From positions 1-64,000 of the forward strand of contig NZ_CANMNP010000002.1 in NCBI RefSeq assembly GCF_947499295.1: a stretch of DNA of 64,000 bases, written 5' to 3'. This DNA is from an uncultured Roseibium sp. Lineage in GTDB: Bacteria > Pseudomonadota > Alphaproteobacteria > Rhizobiales > Stappiaceae. Below are positions 1 to 8,876 of the stretch, piece after piece (positions within the stretch are counted from its first letter, which is position 1; every line of letters starts with the position of its first letter). The notes beneath the pieces are model-generated. The model saw nothing but the letters and a program-made list of their open reading frames with translations, was not told the DNA's origin and made no database searches. A program made the position numbers and the translations under genes.

Positions 1-281
1 CCCGTGTAAAACCTGTCCCATAGTGCATCCTTCCATTCGGGAGAAAAGACTGCACCATCAAAATCTGGGATCAAACATCTAGTTCGCCGGATTTGAACTG
101 TTTCTGAGGATGTCATTTATCTCGTATTCACATTCGATTTGCCTGGTGTGAAAGGCATTCGCCAGATCGCTTCATTGTCCAATCAGGCAAAACGTTTGTG
201 CCGGAAAGGCACCTTGTGCCCCCATTTGTGAGCCCGTACGATCTGCCAGCGATTGTCGAAGGCGAGGGACACAGGAACGCG
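1..281. other. Left-edge region before glcF, no gene seen
   Basis: No open frame with coding character or a convincing ribosome-binding site is visible here. It could hold the very end of an upstream gene (a TAA lies within the first ten bases) and the leader of glcF, but neither can be shown from this window. Confidence 0.4.
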
Positions 282-1619
282 ATGCAGACAAATTTCACTG
301 CAGAACAGCTGAAGGACCGGCACGTTGCGGAATCTGAAAAAATTCTGCGCAAATGTGTGCATTGCGGTTTCTGTACTGCGACCTGTCCAACCTTCACATT
401 GCTGGGTGATGAGCTCGACAGTCCCCGCGGGCGGATCTACCTGATCAAGGACATGCTGGAGAACGACCGTCCGGCAGACGAGAAGGTCGTCAAGCATATC
501 GACCGGTGCCTGAGTTGCCTGGCCTGTATGACCACTTGCCCTTCCGGGGTGCATTACATGCATCTGGTCGACCATGCCCGGGCGCATATTGAAAAGACCT
601 ACAAGCGACCCTTGACCGACCGTCTGATGCGTTCGGTTCTTTCGTTTGTGCTCCCTTATCCCAGAAGGTTCCGGTTCGCTCTGATAGGTGCCTATTTCGG
701 ACGGCCGTTGGCCGGACTTTTGAAGTCCTTCGGTGGCCCCTTCGCCAAAATGGGCGCAATGCTGGAACTTGCACCGTCAAGAGCACCAATGCGTGGCCAG
801 ATGGAAGGCCCGGGTGTCTTTGCTTCTGAACAGAAAAGCCGCAAGGGACGTGTGGCATTGTTGAGCGGATGCGCTCAGCCAGTGCTGAACCCTGGCATCA
901 ACGACGCAACGATCAGGCTGCTTCGACGCTCCGGTTATGAAATCGTTTTGCCGAAGGGCGAAGTCTGCTGCGGTGCTTTGGTGCACCATATGGGCAAGGA
1001 AGAAGCCTCGCTCGAGAATGCCCGTCGTAACGTGGACGTCTGGTCGGCGGAAGCCTCGGGCGAGGGGCTTGATGCGATCCTTATCACCGCATCAGGCTGC
1101 GGCACGACGATCAAGGACTACGGCTATATGCTGAAAGACGACCCCGCCTACGCAGAAAAGGCTGCGCGGGTTTCAGCTCTTGCAAAGGATGTGACCGAAT
1201 TTCTGACCGGAGTTGATCTTGGCGAGCCTCGGTTACGACCGGATCTGACGGTTGCCTACCATTCGGCCTGTTCCATGCAACATGGCCAGAAAATCACGCG
1301 CCAGCCAAAGGACCTTCTGAGCGCTGCGGGCTTTCAAGTGAAAGAGGTGCCGGATGGGCATCTGTGTTGTGGGTCGGCTGGAACCTACAACATTCTTCAG
1401 CCGGAGATCGCCCAGAAGCTGCGCGACAGGAAGGTGGCCAATATTGAAAGCACCCGACCTGATGTTATCGCAACGGGCAATATTGGTTGCATGACCCAGA
1501 TCGGTCTGGGCACGCAGATACCCATCCTACATACAGCGGAACTGCTGGACTGGGTTTACGGGGGTCCGGAGCCCGAAGATCTCGCAACGGTTCTGCATGC
1601 ACCCGAGGCCGCGGAATAG
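282..1619 (+). CDS. glcF: Glycolate oxidase iron-sulfur subunit GlcF
   Basis: This is the Fe-S subunit of the membrane-associated glycolate oxidase (GlcDEF), which oxidises glycolate to glyoxylate. The 445-residue protein has two ferredoxin-like 4Fe-4S motifs near the N-terminus, CVHCGFCTATCP (first Cys about residue 25) and CLSCLACMTTCP. Two CCG-type domains follow, with cysteines in EVCCGALVHHMG and HLCCGSAGTYN. I chose the ATG at 282 because the family starts a few residues before the MQTNFTAEQL-like helix; the frame stays open upstream to 198, but that extension looks non-coding. The FAD subunits glcD and glcE are not in the window and probably lie to the left. It ends only 10 bases from the convergent chloride channel gene. 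Confidence 0.93.
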   Translation: MQTNFTAEQLKDRHVAESEKILRKCVHCGFCTATCPTFTLLGDELDSPRGRIYLIKDMLENDRPADEKVVKHIDRCLSCLACMTTCPSGVHYMHLVDHARAHIEKTYKRPLTDRLMRSVLSFVLPYPRRFRFALIGAYFGRPLAGLLKSFGGPFAKMGAMLELAPSRAPMRGQMEGPGVFASEQKSRKGRVALLSGCAQPVLNPGINDATIRLLRRSGYEIVLPKGEVCCGALVHHMGKEEASLENARRNVDVWSAEASGEGLDAILITASGCGTTIKDYGYMLKDDPAYAEKAARVSALAKDVTEFLTGVDLGEPRLRPDLTVAYHSACSMQHGQKITRQPKDLLSAAGFQVKEVPDGHLCCGSAGTYNILQPEIAQKLRDRKVANIESTRPDVIATGNIGCMTQIGLGTQIPILHTAELLDWVYGGPEPEDLATVLHAPEAAE

Positions 1620-1629
1620 GTGAGCCTTT

Positions 1630-2985
1630 TTAGCTCTCGCGGGTGCCGAGCTGTACCGGGGTTTTGTCTTTCTCGTCATCGACGGTTTCACCCGCCAGTC
1701 TGAGTGTCCGTTCAAGAAGCTGTTCGTAAATGGGCCGGCCACCGAGATGGTGCGCCGTCAACGAGGCCGTTGTGCAAGTCACCAGAACCGGCATGATCAG
1801 CGCATAGGCGCCCGTCAATTCCATTACCAGCACAACGCCGACGAGCGGAGCCCGGACCGACGCGGCAAAAAACCCGCCCATGGCGGCAACTGCACAGGCA
1901 GCGCGGAAGTCCGATTCGATCGGCAACCATTCAACCGATGCGACACCAAATGCGAGACCAGCACATGTGGCGATCGATAGCATGGGTGCAAAAATTCCGC
2001 CGGGGACGCCGGATGCATAGGAAAACAAGACCCCGCCGAAGCGCAGCAAGGTCAGCAGCAACAGTGCGTAGACGCCGTAATTGCTGGCAATCAGATGATG
2101 AACAAGATCCTCGCCGCCGCCTGTTGCATCTGGAAAGGCATTCAGGAGAATACCGGTCAGCGCGCCGATGGCCAGGGCGGGAAGCCAGCGCAACCCTCTG
2201 GGAATGCGCAAGAAAAGATCCATTACCGCGATCAGCGCATAATTGAAAAAGACACCGAGCGCGCCGAGAAAAATCCCTAGAAGGCCAAGCAGCAGATAAC
2301 TCCAGACGGGTATGTAGCTGACTTCGACCAGAAGAATGGGGCCTATATGGGTCAGCTCCTCCATCACGGCTGCGCTGAGGATCGACGCAATGATAACCGC
2401 CATGTAGGTCCGGTAAGAAAAGGGAAATTGCCGTCTTGTCTCTTCCACAATGAATAGGATCGCCGCCAGGGGCGCGTTGAAGGCGGCTGCCAGTCCGGCG
2501 GCCGCACCGGCTGCCAGCAGGCCTTTGTGTTCGGGAGCGGTCACGTTGCCCGATCTTGAAATCGCCTCGGCTGTCATTGCCCCCATGTGGATGGTGGGGC
2601 CTTCGCGCCCCAGAACCAGGCCGGAACCAAGCGCCAGCAGGCCGCCAAAAAACTTGGCCACGAGAACTCTGGCCCAGTTCAGGGGCCGTTTGTCTTCCAT
2701 GGCGCCTTCTATTTCCTGAATGCCACTGCCCGCTGCTTCAGGTGCGACACGCTGAACCAGCAGGAACGCACCCGTTACACAAAGAGCCGAAATGCAAATC
2801 GAGACCAGATACGGCAGATAGCCTGACCCGAGCAAAGCTCTGAGGTTACCATATTGGGCAAAAATAAATTCCAGTCCGGAATGAAAACCCGTGGCCAATC
2901 CGCCGACAAGCAGACCGACGAGCGCCGCCTTTACGAAATAGGCTGCGTCGGAACGGGCCGAGAAGGATTTGGAAAAGTCTGTCAT
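1630..2985 (-). CDS. ClC-family chloride channel/transporter
   Basis: A 451-residue polytopic membrane protein of the voltage-gated ClC family, which moves chloride, often in exchange for protons. The family selectivity-filter motifs are visible: GSGIQEIEG (the GSGIP region), GREGPTIHMG and GVPGGIFAPM. About ten to twelve hydrophobic segments run through the protein. There is no C-terminal CBS pair, so it is a short ClcA/ClcB-type form. The Pro of GSGIP is replaced by Gln, which may alter ion selectivity. Convergent with glcF and separated by a terminator from the next gene, so probably monocistronic. Confidence 0.9.
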   Translation of the reverse strand: MTDFSKSFSARSDAAYFVKAALVGLLVGGLATGFHSGLEFIFAQYGNLRALLGSGYLPYLVSICISALCVTGAFLLVQRVAPEAAGSGIQEIEGAMEDKRPLNWARVLVAKFFGGLLALGSGLVLGREGPTIHMGAMTAEAISRSGNVTAPEHKGLLAAGAAAGLAAAFNAPLAAILFIVEETRRQFPFSYRTYMAVIIASILSAAVMEELTHIGPILLVEVSYIPVWSYLLLGLLGIFLGALGVFFNYALIAVMDLFLRIPRGLRWLPALAIGALTGILLNAFPDATGGGEDLVHHLIASNYGVYALLLLTLLRFGGVLFSYASGVPGGIFAPMLSIATCAGLAFGVASVEWLPIESDFRAACAVAAMGGFFAASVRAPLVGVVLVMELTGAYALIMPVLVTCTTASLTAHHLGGRPIYEQLLERTLRLAGETVDDEKDKTPVQLGTRES

Positions 2986-3087
2986 GCCACGGGCCGGGAT
3001 AACTTCGGTTGTTGCTCAATGGGAATGAGCTTTCTGGAAAGATAAACTGCAGACAAACCCGTGTACGTGCAAGGCTTGAGCAGATTT

Positions 3088-3126
3088 GCGAAAAGAAAAC
3101 GCGCAGGAAAAGACCCGCGCGTTTCT
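3088..3126 (-). terminator. Intrinsic terminator of the L,D-transpeptidase gene
   Basis: On the minus strand a GC-rich stem (AAACGCGC at 3097-3104 pairing with GCGCGTTT at 3117-3124) is followed by a T-rich run. It lies about 35 bases after the stop codon of the L,D-transpeptidase gene, which fits a rho-independent terminator. Confidence 0.7.
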
Positions 3127-3159
3127 TGATCCACTAACTCTTGTCGGAGCCATCCGTGC

Positions 3160-3927
3160 TCAGATTACGTGCACCCTTGTGCCGACTTTCACCCGCTCGT
3201 AAAGGTCCATCACGTCCTCGTTTCGCATGCGGATACATCCCGATGATACTGCATGTCCAATGGTCCATGGCTGGTTTGAGCCATGAATACGGTAAAGTGT
3301 CGATCCCAGATAAAGTGCGCGGGCGCCGAGCGGGTTTTCAGGCCCACCAGCCATGAAAGCAGGCAATTCCGGGCGACGTTTGCGCATCGCTGCAGGTGGG
3401 CGCCAATCCGGCCATTCGGCCTTTCGGGTTACCTTGTGGGAACCGGCCCACTCAAATCCCGGTTTGCCGACCCCCACCCCGTAACGGCGGGCAGTCCCGT
3501 CATTTTGCACCAGGTAAAGGTAGCGTGCGTTGGTGTCGATCACGATCGTGCCCGGCTTGTGCTTGCCGTGATAGTCAACAACGGTTGGCAGGAATTGCGG
3601 GCTAACCTGTCGGCTTTGCGGCTGACGCACCTGGCGCTGCGGTTGCTGACGAACCGGCTGCTGGCGTGGTGACCACCAGTTTGCGCGGCGAACCTGCGGC
3701 TGAACCACCTGACGACGTTGTACAGGCGCGGCCACACGGCGCTGTGCGCGTGGCTGAAGTTGCAGCACCCAGGGTTCAGTCAGGTTCGGGCTCAATACCA
3801 GCGGAGGTGGTGACACCTGACCGGCCAACGCTTGTGCGCCCGGAATACCGGTAGCAACGACCAGGGCGCTTGCGGCAACCAAAGCCAGACTCGTAACTTT
3901 TTTCAAAAAGAACATGGCAGTACTCAT
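3160..3927 (-). CDS. L,D-transpeptidase (YkuD domain), exported
   Basis: A secreted L,D-transpeptidase that forms 3-3 crosslinks in peptidoglycan or attaches proteins to it. About 255 residues: a signal peptide (hydrophobic stretch KKVTSLALVAASALVVATG), a Gln/Arg/Pro-rich linker (residues about 50-120) and a YkuD catalytic domain with the signature HGSN...SSGCIRM, whose Cys is the nucleophile. I chose the ATG at 3927 because it puts the signal peptide at the N-terminus; an ATG at 3957 and another at 3915 are in frame and none has a strong Shine-Dalgarno. The basic, Gln-rich linker probably spans the wall or outer-membrane side. It lies alone, with its own terminator. Confidence 0.9.
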   Translation of the reverse strand: MSTAMFFLKKVTSLALVAASALVVATGIPGAQALAGQVSPPPLVLSPNLTEPWVLQLQPRAQRRVAAPVQRRQVVQPQVRRANWWSPRQQPVRQQPQRQVRQPQSRQVSPQFLPTVVDYHGKHKPGTIVIDTNARYLYLVQNDGTARRYGVGVGKPGFEWAGSHKVTRKAEWPDWRPPAAMRKRRPELPAFMAGGPENPLGARALYLGSTLYRIHGSNQPWTIGHAVSSGCIRMRNEDVMDLYERVKVGTRVHVI

Positions 3928-4164
3928 AAACTTGTGATCGACCACGTTCACCGGCATTTACAAGCGCCGGTTAACGGATTGGCAAGGATGATAAGCGCTG
4001 CCGCTCAGTCAAAAGTGAATCTGAGTCAGAGAAACGAAGTAATCGTTTCTTATGGTTATTTCTTAGTTGAAGAACAGGCTTAATAAAATACTATCTATCG
4101 TGCTGCGACTATGCGCACGAATTCAATCGATATTGAATTTTTTGCTCTTTTGAAGAAACTTTGG

Positions 4165-4887
4165 TTAACGAACGCGGCGTCGTGCATCCCGCGCGACAAT
4201 CGGCAAGATGTCCTTGGTCTGTTGTTTTGACATGCCGGGTCTTATGCGCGGGTCGTAAAGCATGTTGAGAATCAGCTGGTCGAAAACCGTAAACCTGCTG
4301 TGCCGGGAAGAATCGTTAAAGACGGAGTGGGTCAGTGCAGCGTCGTCATTCATGGGACCAAGCCCTTGAAGGATTTCTTCGACCAGACAGCGTCGGAACA
4401 AGAACTCGCCCTCGTCTGAAACGATGACGGCTGCCGACCTCTTTATACCGTTGCGACCTGAGACAACCCGGACGAGACATCTGCCGGGGACACGGGCGCG
4501 ATCATTTTTATAAATGTCCTTGCGCACGACCGGTTCGTACTGAACCCTGTCGACAACGTAGACCTCAAAATTAGCGCTTGCCCGGTCATTGGTGATCGCA
4601 GTCGTCAGACCGCCCACTCGTTTGCCAATTTCCTTTACGAACCGGTTCACGGTATTTCGACGGTCACGGGCGGAAAGATTATGAACATAGAAAAGCACAG
4701 GCCGGGTGAATTTCTTCACCAGGTATGGCCGCCAGCTCCAACTGCGATATTCAAGGCCGAAAACCGTCTTTTCAAACCCATCCATGATTTCTTCCATGGA
4801 AAAGGATTCACTCGCCGCCTGCACCGGAGACGAACAAAAAAATCCGGTCATCAAAAGAATCAGCAAATTGGAGCGCAGGATTTTCAT
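4165..4887 (-). CDS. DUF2927 domain protein, exported
   Basis: A 240-residue predicted periplasmic protein: an N-terminal signal peptide (hydrophobic LLILLMTGFFCSSPVQA) and then a domain matching the DUF2927 family, recognised by the block EEILQGLGPMNDD followed by SVFND and LYDPRIRPGMS. The molecular function of the family is unknown. Its metallopeptidase-like appearance has been noted for relatives but I see no HExxH here. It is transcribed away from cheZ, from which it is separated by 276 bases containing no recognised gene. Confidence 0.75.
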   Translation of the reverse strand: MKILRSNLLILLMTGFFCSSPVQAASESFSMEEIMDGFEKTVFGLEYRSWSWRPYLVKKFTRPVLFYVHNLSARDRRNTVNRFVKEIGKRVGGLTTAITNDRASANFEVYVVDRVQYEPVVRKDIYKNDRARVPGRCLVRVVSGRNGIKRSAAVIVSDEGEFLFRRCLVEEILQGLGPMNDDAALTHSVFNDSSRHSRFTVFDQLILNMLYDPRIRPGMSKQQTKDILPIVARDARRRVR

Positions 4888-5163
4888 AAGGGAATCTAAC
4901 GCTTCACCATCACATTGGAGCGGGCAGTAGCCGGGCAGGCTCTGCGGTTTCGTGTGTTGTCATGCGCCAGGCCATTCCCTTGTTCTTGTCGCGGGAGGAT
5001 AGCCAAAGCACTTCAATGAGGGAAGCGATTAAACTGTTTCCAGAGTGCAAAGCGTCGGTCCATTTGCTCCGAGAACTGAAAAAACAATTCTTTAAACTTC
5101 CGCTGTTAAAGATGGTTCTCGCAGCGATTTCAATCGCCAAAGGGGCTAGGGACGGGAGTAAGC

Positions 5164-5913
5164 ATGGCCGCGGTGAAAAGATCCTTTCGAGCGGAAAGCT
5201 TGATACGTATGAATTCAGGGGCAAACGATGACCCCGGATATGCAGAAGAACGCCGTCACCAGGAAGTCTTGGCGGAGATTGCCAGCCTCAAGGCCATGAT
5301 GGGCAAGGGTGCTGGAGAACAGCAGGCCCTTGACCCGGAGGAAATGGGCGCAAAATTCATGTCCGAGTTCCGCAAGGAGCTTTCGGAGGCTGCCAAGCTG
5401 AAGGTCGAGCTGGACGCCATGTATGAAGCGATTGCTCAGACCAAAAAGGAAATCGCGACACTGCATCACACAACGGGTTCCAAGGGTGAAGAAATGACCC
5501 GGGTGACCAATGAACTTGATGCTGTTGTGGTTGGAACGGAAGGCGCAACCGAAACGATTCTTGCCTCGGCAGAATTTATTGACGAGACCGCCAACACATT
5601 GTCTGCGCGGGTTGGTGCGGAGGATGCCGAACTTGCGAACGACATCCAGGAAAAGGTCATCAGCATCTTTGAAGCCTGTAACTTCCAGGATCTGACAGGA
5701 CAGCGCATCACCAAGGTGGTCGCCACACTTCGATTTGTGGAAGACCGGATCATCCAGATGATGGATATCTGGGGTGGCATTGAAACCTTCAAGGAACTCG
5801 AAATCGAAGAGCGAAACCTCAAGGAAGGCGACGCTGCGCTTCTCAACGGGCCGGCACTGGAAACGGATGCCGATGTTGCGACGCAGGACGACATCGACGC
5901 ACTGTTCGCCTGA
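5164..5913 (+). CDS. cheZ: CheZ-type CheY-P phosphatase, paralogue 1
   Basis: A 249-residue CheZ-family protein that would dephosphorylate CheY-P to reset flagellar signalling. The long helical core ends in CNFQDLTGQRITKV; the Asp and second Gln of FQDLTGQ correspond to the catalytic Asp143 and Gln147 of Escherichia coli CheZ. The C-terminus ends in TQDDIDALFA, resembling the CheY-binding tail of CheZ and the N-terminus of FliM. A strong ribosome-binding site (GGGAG) precedes the ATG at 5164. No cheY is adjacent; the only cheY in the window is next to a second CheZ near 51 kb. Followed by an intrinsic terminator. Confidence 0.88.
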   Translation: MAAVKRSFRAESLIRMNSGANDDPGYAEERRHQEVLAEIASLKAMMGKGAGEQQALDPEEMGAKFMSEFRKELSEAAKLKVELDAMYEAIAQTKKEIATLHHTTGSKGEEMTRVTNELDAVVVGTEGATETILASAEFIDETANTLSARVGAEDAELANDIQEKVISIFEACNFQDLTGQRITKVVATLRFVEDRIIQMMDIWGGIETFKELEIEERNLKEGDAALLNGPALETDADVATQDDIDALFA

Positions 5914-5937
5914 TCAGCAATCGTTCTGCAGGAGACC

Positions 5938-5970
5938 CAAAAAAGCCTGGCTGTTGCCGGGCTTTTTTTT
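5938..5970 (+). terminator. Intrinsic terminator after cheZ
   Basis: The stem AAAGCC-T-GGC pairs with GCC-G-GGCTTT around a TGTT loop and runs into eight consecutive T. It lies 25 bases after the cheZ stop codon. Confidence 0.92.
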
Positions 5971-6059
5971 GTTTGCCTTCACCAGCTTTTTTGCTGCCTT
6001 GCCAACACCGTCAATTTGGCCTAACAGATAGAGAACAAACAGTGAATATTGAGTGGGTC

Positions 6060-6734
6060 ATGACCGAGCAGAAAAGCGCGCCTGCAGCAAAAGCCGAACC
6101 GGATCCTGACACTGGATTGCTTGTTGGTTCGGACGGGCAAAGTCGTTGCTGGTGGTACGGCGGTTTGGAGGATTACCAGCGCTACCACGATGAAGAGTGG
6201 GGCTGGCCGGTTGATGAAGATCGTCGGCTTTTTGAAAAGGTCTGCCTGGAGGGGTTTCAGTCAGGCCTTTCCTGGCTAACCATTTTGCGTAAGCGTGAGG
6301 GGTTTCGGGCGGCATTTGCGAATTTTGAGTTCGAGCGTGTGGCAAAATTCACGGACAAGGATGTCGAGCGCTGTCTGAATGACAGTGGAATTGTTCGCCA
6401 TCGCAAGAAAATCGAATCCACCATCAACAATGCCAATAGGGCGCTTGAACTCAGAAAAGAATTCGGTTCTCTGGCAGCCTATTTCTGGTCATTTGAGCCA
6501 AAGACGGAAGATCGACCGGAAAAAATTGATTTTCCAACTGCAAAGACGCTGGGCAAGACAGCGGAAAGCACGGCGTTGTCCAAGGATCTCAAAAAGCGTG
6601 GCTGGAGCTTTGTCGGCCCGACAACGGTCTACGCTTTCATGCAATCCATGGGTATGGTCAACGACCATCTGGAAGGGTGCTGCTGCAGGGAAAAGATCGA
6701 GAAGGCACGGGCAGGCTTCAAGCGACCAGTGTAA
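6060..6734 (+). CDS. tag: DNA-3-methyladenine glycosylase I
   Basis: A base-excision repair enzyme that removes 3-methyladenine from alkylated DNA. About 224 residues with the Tag signatures CWWYGGLEDYQRYHDEEWG, FEKVCLEGFQSGLSW and the C-terminal zinc-ligand region FMQSMGMVNDH...GCCC. The family zinc site uses Cys and His at both ends: Cys in RCWW, His in RYHDEEWG, and His/Cys at the C-terminus are all present. I start it at the ATG at 6060; in-frame upstream sequence reaches back into the cheZ terminator and is not credible. It ends 12 bases from the convergent hisG. Confidence 0.93.
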   Translation: MTEQKSAPAAKAEPDPDTGLLVGSDGQSRCWWYGGLEDYQRYHDEEWGWPVDEDRRLFEKVCLEGFQSGLSWLTILRKREGFRAAFANFEFERVAKFTDKDVERCLNDSGIVRHRKKIESTINNANRALELRKEFGSLAAYFWSFEPKTEDRPEKIDFPTAKTLGKTAESTALSKDLKKRGWSFVGPTTVYAFMQSMGMVNDHLEGCCCREKIEKARAGFKRPV

Positions 6735-6746
6735 AGCTGGCTGAAC

Positions 6747-7715
6747 TTATTTGCCGACTTTTTCCTGCAATGGCGCGAACAGCCGGTTTTCCTTTGAGAA
6801 AACATAGTCCAGCGTTTCGACAGTGACAGTGTCGGCACCTTCCGCGATCAGCAATTGTGCGCAATCCGCAACTGCATCTTTCGGGCACAACACACTGACG
6901 TGGTTCATGTCATCGCTTTCAGAAAAGCGTTGCAAAGCACCGACATGGCTCACAGCTCTAAGGGCCTGCGTCCGATCGTCTACAACGGCTTTGACCAACT
7001 TGACGTCGCGGGCAGCCTCTTCCGCGGCAATCCGGTCGAGAATGGCCCGGGCACCTGTCAATGCCTCGTCTGACCAGTCTGCGCTCAGGGATGCCACCAG
7101 ATTGGCCTGACTTTTCAGCATGACACCGTCTGAGAGAATCTTCAGATTATTGGCCTGAAGCGTGGAGCCGGTGGTTGTGATGTCGACGATAAGTTCCGCG
7201 GATCCGGCCGCTGGCGCGCCTTCGGTCGCCCCAGCGCTTTCCACGATCCGGTAGTCGGCTATTCCGTGATTTGCAAAGAATGATCTGGTCAGATTGACGT
7301 ATTTTGTGGCGACCCGAAGCCTGCTGCCATGACGGTTTCTGAAATCAGAGGCAACATCGGAGAGATCTGCCATCGTCTCAACATCAATCCACGCCTTCGG
7401 AACGGCGACCACGACATCAGCTGGCCCGAAACCAAGTGGCGTTACGATGTGCACGGTCACGCCCGGATCTGCAATATTCTCGTGCACAAGATCCAGGCCG
7501 GTGACGCCGAAATGTACTGCGCCGTCTGAAAGCGCTCGTGCGATCTCCGAGGCAGAAAGAAACGCAATCTCGACACTGTCGAGGCCTTTGATCGCGCCGC
7601 GGTAGTTGCGTGCGCCACCTGGTTGCACGACCTTCAGACCTGCGCGGCCGAAAAAGTCATGCGTTTTTTCCTGCAAACGACCCTTGGAGGGGATGGCGAT
7701 GATCAGTTTGCTCAT
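6747..7715 (-). CDS. hisG: ATP phosphoribosyltransferase HisG
   Basis: Catalyses the first step of histidine synthesis, joining ATP and PRPP. The 322-residue protein has the HisG catalytic core (IPSKGRLQE near the start, the PRPP-loop region [14 protein letters not shown] around residue 180) and a C-terminal extension after about residue 230. That length is unusual for a genome that also encodes the regulatory partner HisZ, because HisZ normally accompanies the short form of about 210-230 residues; the extension may be an ACT-like domain. It lies three bases after hisZ in the operon hisS-hisZ-hisG. Confidence 0.95.
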   Translation of the reverse strand: MSKLIIAIPSKGRLQEKTHDFFGRAGLKVVQPGGARNYRGAIKGLDSVEIAFLSASEIARALSDGAVHFGVTGLDLVHENIADPGVTVHIVTPLGFGPADVVVAVPKAWIDVETMADLSDVASDFRNRHGSRLRVATKYVNLTRSFFANHGIADYRIVESAGATEGAPAAGSAELIVDITTTGSTLQANNLKILSDGVMLKSQANLVASLSADWSDEALTGARAILDRIAAEEAARDVKLVKAVVDDRTQALRAVSHVGALQRFSESDDMNHVSVLCPKDAVADCAQLLIAEGADTVTVETLDYVFSKENRLFAPLQEKVGK

Positions 7716-7718
7716 ATG

Positions 7719-8873
7719 TCAGCCCTCAACGCTCGCTGCAATCCGGTCCAGCCACATGGAAAACCCAATGGCTGGAACATCTTCCTCAGCACCAAGCAGA
7801 TTGACCAGCTTGTCATAGCGGCCTCCACCCACCAGCGGACCTTCCACGGTTTCCTTCGAAGCGTGGATCTCGAAGACGAAGCCGGAATAATAGTCCAGAC
7901 GCCGGCCAAATTCGGCTGCAAAGTTCAGGCGAGAGAGGTCTATGCCCTTCTGGTCAACAGCCATCATCCGCTGCTCGAACGCAGCAAGCGGTTTGTCGAG
8001 GCAAAGTCCAAATTCGTTGCCGAACTGCCGCAGGTCCGATGCGGCTCTCGCACCGTCTGATGTCAGCGAAAGATATGCGGAAAGGATTTCGGCTGCTTTA
8101 TCATGACCGCGTGCGCCGCTTGCAAGCGCAGCCTGCTCAAGAAAACGGTCTGCGATTTCACTGGGTGTGCGCCCACCGACAGCAGATATCCCGGCTATGG
8201 AAAGAAGATCTTCGACCACCGCGTGCGCCGCTTCAGGGTCTGCGCCTTCCAGAGCGGAAAGAAAACCAAGGCGGACATCCCGGCCTTCGTCGTCGGAAAC
8301 AGCACCACCCGCCATCCGCTCGATTGCAGTCGAAAGCTTGTCGGTTTCGCCAAAGAGGTCACGCAGACGGCGACGCCAGACGTTTGGGAGGTCCAGACTT
8401 TCAAGAACGGCAGCAAAAAGGGTCTCGTCACCAACCCGGATGGAGTTTTCACGAACTCCGAACGTTTCCAGTGCATTGACAGAGAGCGCCAGCAGGTCAG
8501 CATCGGCTTCGCTGGTATCGGTCCGCCCGAGGCTTTCTGCGCCGAGTTGAGGAATTTCACCGAGACCGGCAGGTCTCTGCCGAAACACGGGGCCGTGGTA
8601 ACAATAGGCGGCTGGAAGGCTCACTGTGTCTTGAGCCAGGTGATGACGGCAAACCGGTATGGTGAAGTCGGGCCGGAGGCAAAGATCATGACCGTCCGAA
8701 CCGCTTGTGAGATAAAGCCGACGGCGAATATCCTCGCCTGTCAGATCCAAAAAGACATCAGCGGGCTGGAGGATCGGCGGGTTGACTTCCGCATGACCTG
8801 CCGCCTTGAAAAGTTCAAGCACTGCTTCGATTTTCGAAGGAACCGGTCTGTTCATCTGTGCCGAGCCATCCAT
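7719..8873 (-). CDS. hisZ: ATP phosphoribosyltransferase regulatory subunit HisZ
   Basis: A 384-residue paralogue of the class II histidyl-tRNA synthetase core that lacks aminoacylation activity and regulates HisG. It keeps class II-like blocks such as GEDIRRRLYLTSGSDGHDL, DYYSGFVFEIHA and GGGRYDKLVNLLG. It is placed between hisS and hisG with three-base gaps on each side, so the three genes are almost certainly co-transcribed. Start taken at 8873 (MDGSAQM...); an in-frame ATG six codons in is an alternative. Confidence 0.93.
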   Translation of the reverse strand: MDGSAQMNRPVPSKIEAVLELFKAAGHAEVNPPILQPADVFLDLTGEDIRRRLYLTSGSDGHDLCLRPDFTIPVCRHHLAQDTVSLPAAYCYHGPVFRQRPAGLGEIPQLGAESLGRTDTSEADADLLALSVNALETFGVRENSIRVGDETLFAAVLESLDLPNVWRRRLRDLFGETDKLSTAIERMAGGAVSDDEGRDVRLGFLSALEGADPEAAHAVVEDLLSIAGISAVGGRTPSEIADRFLEQAALASGARGHDKAAEILSAYLSLTSDGARAASDLRQFGNEFGLCLDKPLAAFEQRMMAVDQKGIDLSRLNFAAEFGRRLDYYSGFVFEIHASKETVEGPLVGGGRYDKLVNLLGAEEDVPAIGFSMWLDRIAASVEG

Positions 8874-8876
8874 GGC

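Noticed and set aside
4962..5231. An 89-residue open frame between the DUF2927 gene and cheZ
   Set aside because: It overlaps the strong cheZ start, has no good ribosome-binding site, and its composition is not protein-like in any recognised way.
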